From Mageeibacillus sp. UBA5442 (GTDB lineage: Bacteria; Bacillota; Clostridia; Saccharofermentanales; DTU023), in assembly GCA_002427475.1 (NCBI GenBank), contig DIRG01000102.1, positions 29,752 through 56,089 of the forward strand: DNA of 26,338 nucleotides, in the 5' to 3' direction. Numbering within the stretch: position 1 is the first letter of the stretch; every line of letters starts with the position of its first letter. Positions 23,128 through 26,338 of this stretch are shown here, one piece after another. The position numbers were made by a program, and so were the translations under genes. The notes below the pieces were generated by a model. It saw only the letters and a program-made list of their open reading frames with translations. It was not told where the DNA came from and ran no database searches.

Positions 23128-24691
23128 CATCTTCTGCCTCCTCATCATCAACGACAGGAGGGCTGATAATGTTAAGAGAGTAGCCATCTTCCTTATATTC
23201 GCACTTGGAAAGAAGCATTTGCGGAATCTTCTTTACTGATATGCTCTTATATTTGCTCTTAACCGATTCATCAAAGGAGCTACAAGCGATAAGAAGATGT
23301 TCGTCTTCACCCATTGTAGAATTAATGGCGGCTAAGTATTTATCATCGATATGATTAGTCGTCACATAAAGGTACGAATCTTCCGTGCCTCTCGCTTGTT
23401 TCCAAAAGACGTTCTCATCCGGAGAATATGTGTAGCCTTCATGGAGAGATACAGCGGCAGCAAGCATTTCGGCATTGTAGGCACTGTTTATGACTTCAAT
23501 TCCAAGAATATCCTTTTGAATAAGAGTGGGAGCAAGTTCATAAAAACGATAACCACCACCGCCTTGCCAATTTGCAGTTTTTGAAATGCCACCTTCGTCT
23601 GTTCCACTCACAACTTTATCCAATCTCACTTTGCAATGGGTATAGGCATGTTCTCCCATTTCAATACCAATCCATCTGCGCTTCATTTTATGAGCTACAG
23701 CAGCTGTAGTGCCTGAACCTAAAAAAGAGTCCAAGACTAAATCGCCATCTTCAGTTGCTAATTCAATTAATCTGGAAATCAAGTTTTCAGGCTTGGGATA
23801 TGGGAAAGCTTTTTTATCTCCAAAAAGGTATTCCATTTCGTCAGACGCAGTTGTGTTTGTACCTACATCATTCAATATTGACCTTTGCACTTGCCCTCTA
23901 CCCATATAAACTCTATGATGTAAAGTCAAACCATTTTTCCCATGTGTAAGCCTTACAGTTCCATCTTGCAAACCCTTTTCAACAGTGGCTTGGCTTTTTT
24001 GCGAATTAATTTTTAATATGTTGCCATCGGGGCATACAATTTCTACGGGAATAGGATTCTGCAGCCCATCCCTTGCTAAGGTGTCCCAGTAATACCTTTT
24101 CCCATTCTCGTCAACTTCTTTATATCTTTTTAGATATTTCTCCGTTTGTGCTGTTCTCCACTTTCTTGGATGAAACTCTTTAGATGCATCCTTTGCGTAA
24201 ACGAGAATATAATCGTGATCTAGCGCTAAAAAAGTAGAATCATTGCCTCCACCTTTTCTTTTTTGCCATATTAAATCGCCAATATAATTTTCTCTGCCGA
24301 AAATACCATCTAGCATAACTTTGGCATACGCATGCTCTTGTTCATCTAGATTTACAAACATAACCCCATCCTTGGATAAAAGACGGAAAAGTATCTTAAA
24401 ACGACCAAACATCAAATTCAACCATATAGAATGCTCAAGATTATCGTTATACTTCTCAAAAGCGTTACCTGTATTGTAAGGCGGATCTATATAGATACAT
24501 TTAACCTGACCAGCATATTTAGTCTCTAATGCCTTTAATGCCAACAAGTTATCACCGTGAATTAGCATATTCTCAGTATTTTCGTCTTGGCCGGTATTTG
24601 ACAGACTTTTATCTTCAATTAATATTCTGGGTTCAATTTCTAATTTTTCATCTTTGCCAATCCAAGTCAGCTCAAGTTTTTGTCTAGACAT
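23120..24691 (-). CDS. Type III DNA adenine methyltransferase subunit (Mod)
   Basis: A 523-residue beta-class N6-adenine methyltransferase. The catalytic motif 'DPPYNTG' (69-75) precedes the AdoMet-binding motif 'DSFLGSGTTA' (321-330), the order expected for type III Mod. The stretch between (about 145-285) contains the target recognition region, which sets specificity; I cannot read the target from it. The start at 24691 was chosen because AAGGAG lies about 10 nt upstream, rather than the longer frame from 24775. It overlaps res by 8 nt and lies 117 nt after the XRE gene. Confidence 0.94.
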   Translation of the reverse strand: MSRQKLELTWIGKDEKLEIEPRILIEDKSLSNTGQDENTENMLIHGDNLLALKALETKYAGQVKCIYIDPPYNTGNAFEKYNDNLEHSIWLNLMFGRFKILFRLLSKDGVMFVNLDEQEHAYAKVMLDGIFGRENYIGDLIWQKRKGGGNDSTFLALDHDYILVYAKDASKEFHPRKWRTAQTEKYLKRYKEVDENGKRYYWDTLARDGLQNPIPVEIVCPDGNILKINSQKSQATVEKGLQDGTVRLTHGKNGLTLHHRVYMGRGQVQRSILNDVGTNTTASDEMEYLFGDKKAFPYPKPENLISRLIELATEDGDLVLDSFLGSGTTAAVAHKMKRRWIGIEMGEHAYTHCKVRLDKVVSGTDEGGISKTANWQGGGGYRFYELAPTLIQKDILGIEVINSAYNAEMLAAAVSLHEGYTYSPDENVFWKQARGTEDSYLYVTTNHIDDKYLAAINSTMGEDEHLLIACSSFDESVKSKYKSISVKKIPQMLLSKCEYKEDGYSLNIISPPVVDDEEAEDDE

Positions 24692-24773
24692 GCATCTATG
24701 CTCCTTAGTTCCAATATTTTCAGCCCAATTTAGTAAAACAAGGTCTATTTGGTAAATCGAGATTTTGTTAATC

Positions 24774-24786
24774 AATGCTCTGCATT
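24774..24786. promoter_or_regulatory. Palindrome between XRE gene and mod, candidate operator
   Basis: AATGC-TCT-GCATT is a perfect 5-bp inverted repeat about a 3-nt centre, with partial TTAA flanks. It lies 23 nt past the XRE stop codon and 82 nt before the mod start. XRE controllers of restriction-modification systems bind such short palindromes; the link is inference. Confidence 0.35.
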
Positions 24787-24808
24787 AACACTGAGACTAA
24801 TCCACAGA

Positions 24809-25036
24809 TTAAGCTTTCCTCGGTAATTCATCATCATGCTCTAAATACAAGAGCTCATTTATTTCGCAATCAAACAGGGAGCAAAGTTTAAGTATAGTAT
24901 CGTAGTCAATTCGCTTTGATTTCTCATTGTAAAGATTTGACACAGTACTCCTAGAGAGCCCTGTTTTTTCATGTACATCTTGGATCTGGTATTTTTCACG
25001 CCCCATCAGCGTAGACAGTGCACAACGGACTCGCAT
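24809..25036 (-). CDS. XRE/Cro-CI family HTH regulator, probable controller of the R-M operon
   Basis: A 75-residue single-domain DNA-binding protein: 'MRVRCALSTLMGREKYQIQDVHEKTG' leads into the recognition region 'LSRSTVSNLYNEKSKRI', followed by 'TILKLCSLFDCEINELL'. The start at 25036 follows GGAGGAGG by 7 nt; the frame extends 8 codons upstream, but that would put the ribosome site inside the gene. A strong promoter lies 27 nt upstream. Similar small XRE proteins act as C-proteins that delay restriction until DNA is methylated. It is the first gene of the minus-strand defence block. Confidence 0.88.
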   Translation of the reverse strand: MRVRCALSTLMGREKYQIQDVHEKTGLSRSTVSNLYNEKSKRIDYDTILKLCSLFDCEINELLYLEHDDELPRKA

Positions 25037-25062
25037 AATTTTGCCTCCTCCTTGTTTCATTT

Positions 25063-25091
25063 ATTATAACCGAGCCGGGGTTTATATTCAA
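25063..25091 (-). promoter_or_regulatory. Promoter of the defence operon (XRE - mod - res - TIR - HIT-TM)
   Basis: On the minus strand TTGAAT (25086-25091) and consensus TATAAT (25063-25068) are separated by exactly 17 nt. The start is predicted near 25056 with a 20-nt leader. The spacer contains a GC-rich quasi-palindrome (ACCGAGCCGGGGT), and the -35 lies in an inverted repeat ATTCAA/TTGAAT (25086-25108). Either could be an operator for XRE autoregulation. Confidence 0.75.
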
Positions 25092-25153
25092 TAGCATTTA
25101 TTTTGAATGGCATCCGCTTTATTTTAGCTGCCCCCCTCACACAAACACAGGTG

Positions 25154-25240
25154 TGTAGCAGCTTGTAGCAGGATTTTATATATAGCAATATATTTCGCTT
25201 AAATGGGGGTAACTGAAAAAACCTGCTACATCCGGCTACA
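25154..25240. repeat. Inverted repeat of TGTAGC boxes around an AT-rich core
   Basis: The arms 25154-25172 and 25222-25240 match at 16 of 19 positions when one is complemented. Each arm contains two TGTAGC boxes, one of them extended to TGTAGCAGG, giving four boxes in all. The 49-nt centre includes TTTTATATATAGCAATATATTT. The layout suits binding of a replication initiator or regulator next to the primase gene. Confidence 0.6.
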
Positions 25241-25276
25241 AAGCTGAAAATCTCCCCCGAAGCTGTGTTTAATCTT

Positions 25277-25311
25277 ACGACCTAAGCCGAACTTAGGTCG
25301 TTTTTTCTTTT
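25277..25311 (+). terminator. Strong rightward rho-independent terminator
   Basis: A perfect 10-bp stem ACGACCTAAG/CTTAGGTCGT (25277-25286, 25292-25301) with a CCGAA loop, followed by TTTTT-C-TTTTT. No rightward gene precedes it within the window, so it either ends a small RNA from the inverted-repeat region or insulates the primase module. Confidence 0.85.
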
Positions 25312-25409
25312 TGCCCCGTTCAAAACAGCCCTTTCTCCTGCCTACAGAGTGAGGAGAAGAATCTCACACCCTAGATTCAAGCTAGGTCGTCAAAAAGAAT
25401 TACTCAAAA

Positions 25410-25560
25410 CCCGCTCTTTTGTCCAAGGGGAAAGTAGAGGGGCTTCCTCCTCAGGATGAAAGATAGGCAGGTTTAAAGATGAAGAAAAGAATTTTTCAAA
25501 AACATTGCCCAAAATTCTCGTCCTTGTCCAAGGGGAAGGTGAAGGGAGTTTCCCTCAAAA
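25410..25560 (+). repeat. Duplicated leader motif (two copies of about 45 bp)
   Basis: Copy 1 (about 25410-25452) and copy 2 (about 25515-25556) share TTGTCCAAGGGGAA plus a following (A/G)GT and AGGG-type hairpin. They are about 105 nt apart. In the same frame both copies encode the peptide core 'LSKGKV-G'. Confidence 0.5.
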
Positions 25561-25583
25561 AAACACCGAGGAGAACGAGATGA
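25479..25583 (+). CDS. Small basic ORF upstream of and overlapping the primase gene
   Basis: A 34-residue frame beginning MKKRIFQKHCPK and ending KKTPRRTR, extremely rich in Lys/Arg. Its TGA overlaps the ATG of the primase gene (ATGA), which suggests translational coupling. A GGCAGG purine run precedes the ATG. Part of it lies in the second copy of the duplicated leader motif. It may be a leader peptide or a chance frame. Confidence 0.35.
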   Translation: MKKRIFQKHCPKFSSLSKGKVKGVSLKKTPRRTR

Positions 25584-26338
25584 TTCAAAAATTACCAAAA
25601 GACATAAAAGAAAACGGCAGATTCTGCCTCTGGCGTTATGAAGAACAAAACGGCAGAACGACCAAGATTCCCTATCAGGTGAATGGGAAACGGGCAAGCA
25701 GTAAAAACATCAACCACTTTACAAGCTTTGCGGAGGTCCTGAAAGCAACACCTCAATATGACGGCATCGGCATGGGCGTCTTTACTCCCTTTGCCGCTCT
25801 CGATATCGACAACTGTGTTCTTGACGGTCATTTGTCGGAACTTGCGGAAGACGTGATCAGCACCCTTGATTCCTATACGGAATACAGCCCGTCAGGCAGA
25901 GGTGTCCGCATCATCTTAAAAGTCAATAATTTTGCTTTTGATAAATCCCGCTACTACGTCAACAATCGGAAAATCGGTCTGGAAGTTTACGTTCCCGGTG
26001 CGGCAAAACAATACGTAACCTTAACGGGAAATGCCATCCGGTCAAAAGAACCTGAGCATCGGGAAACAGAGCTCCAGCTCATCTTGGACCGCTATATGAA
26101 GCGGGACGTGGCTTCTTCTCCCCGGCAAACAGCTCCCGGCAGCTTTCTTGAGGATGAATCCGTGATTCAAAAGGCCGGGAAAAGCAGGCAGAAGACAAAA
26201 TTTCTAAAACTCTGGCAGGGCGATGTAAGGGGCTATACCAGCCACAGCGAAGCCGACTTGGCCCTCTGCTCCATCCTCGCCTTCTGGTGCGGTGGAGATA
26301 CGGAGCAAATGGACAGGCTCTTTAGGAAGTCCGGACTT
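25580..26338 (+). CDS. Plasmid/phage-type primase-polymerase (AEP, NrS-1-like), 3'-truncated by the window
   Basis: The first 253 residues of a frame still open at the window end. The N-terminal domain shows primase-polymerase features: 'GIGMGVFTPFAALDIDN' with the acidic pair D75/D77, 'YSPSGRGVRIIL' (103-113) and 'IGLEVYVPGAAKQYVTLTG' (132-150). It then continues into 'SEADLALCSILAFWCGGDTEQMDRLFRKS', a segment common after the primase domain in proteins with C-terminal SF3 helicases on phages, plasmids and integrative elements. GAGGAG precedes the ATG by 5 nt. The gene begins a probable mobile-element replication module. Confidence 0.82.
   Translation, partial: MIQKLPKDIKENGRFCLWRYEEQNGRTTKIPYQVNGKRASSKNINHFTSFAEVLKATPQYDGIGMGVFTPFAALDIDNCVLDGHLSELAEDVISTLDSYTEYSPSGRGVRIILKVNNFAFDKSRYYVNNRKIGLEVYVPGAAKQYVTLTGNAIRSKEPEHRETELQLILDRYMKRDVASSPRQTAPGSFLEDESVIQKAGKSRQKTKFLKLWQGDVRGYTSHSEADLALCSILAFWCGGDTEQMDRLFRKSGL

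Larger units (their letters stand above)
25092..25478. other. Non-coding region between the defence operon and the primase module
   Basis: I see no convincing protein gene here. The region holds runs of C and G (25131-25136, 25205-25209, 25254-25258), a CACAC/GTGTG hairpin (25138-25155), a 19-bp imperfect inverted repeat with an AT-rich centre (25154-25240), a strong rightward terminator (25277-25311), and the first copy of a duplicated leader motif (25410-25460). A small RNA ending at the terminator, or a replication control region, is possible. Confidence 0.5.

Noticed and set aside
23128..23187. Longer start for Res
   Set aside because: It would lie inside the mod coding region, and GGAGG sits correctly for the ATG at 23127.
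24692..24775. Longer start for Mod
   Set aside because: The extra 28 residues do not resemble the family, and the ATG at 24691 has a good AAGGAG site at proper spacing.
25154..25240. CRISPR-like array
   Set aside because: There are only four short boxes in inverted orientation, without regular spacing or spacers, and no cas genes.
25382..25458. Small ORF in the first copy of the duplicated leader
   Set aside because: In the frame matching the second copy there is no ATG after the stop codon at about 25383, only a possible TTG, so I do not call it a gene.
25473..25831. Minus-strand frames over the primase start
   Set aside because: They oppose a frame with clear primase motifs and have no recognisable domain or ribosome site.

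Overview
The window looks like a chromosomal piece of a low-to-mid GC Firmicute, most likely an anaerobic member of Clostridia. The reasons are: the phoH - pgpH - ybeY/era - recO gene order; paired DUF881 proteins; a two-subunit iron-sulfur L-serine dehydratase; strong AGGAGG ribosome binding sites; and CCA-encoding tRNA genes. I cannot name the genus from sequence alone.

Positions 1-18700 are housekeeping. A 5'-truncated family 5 substrate-binding protein overlaps lspA, which overlaps an RluA-type pseudouridine synthase. Two tandem DUF881 membrane coiled-coil proteins follow. Next comes phoH, a PgpH-like 7TM-HD protein, a single-frame YbeY-Era fusion, and recO. The serine dehydratase subunits sdaAB/sdaAA follow and run tail-to-tail into a minus-strand Rad3/DinG-type helicase that carries an N-terminal nuclease-like domain. 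Then come tRNA-Leu(CAG), murD, rpsO, pnp with a highly structured leader, and a minus-strand tag glycosylase gene. tRNA-Pro(GGG) closes the core part.

Positions about 19000-25110 form an accessory, visibly more A/T-rich block, entirely on the minus strand. In transcription order it holds an XRE-family controller, a type III methyltransferase (mod), a type III restriction subunit (res), a Thoeris ThsB-like TIR protein, and a protein with an intact HIT domain fused to a multi-TM tail. The last two genes are coupled by a TAATG junction and sit 33 bp after res. This TIR / HIT-TM pair is the strongest candidate for an undescribed system. My inference is that TIR makes a nucleotide signal from NAD+, and that the HIT-TM protein senses it, or cleaves it, at the membrane.

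Positions about 25110-26338 open a second accessory module reading rightward. It has an AT-rich inverted-repeat region, a strong hairpin terminator, a duplicated leader motif with a 34-residue basic small ORF, and the start of a plasmid/phage-type primase-polymerase that runs off the window. This suggests the start of a mobile element next to the defence genes.

Other items worth attention are two genes whose -10 box lies exactly 6 nt before the ATG with no Shine-Dalgarno (probable leaderless mRNAs), the YbeY-Era fusion, and the Arg/Gly-rich PNPase tail.
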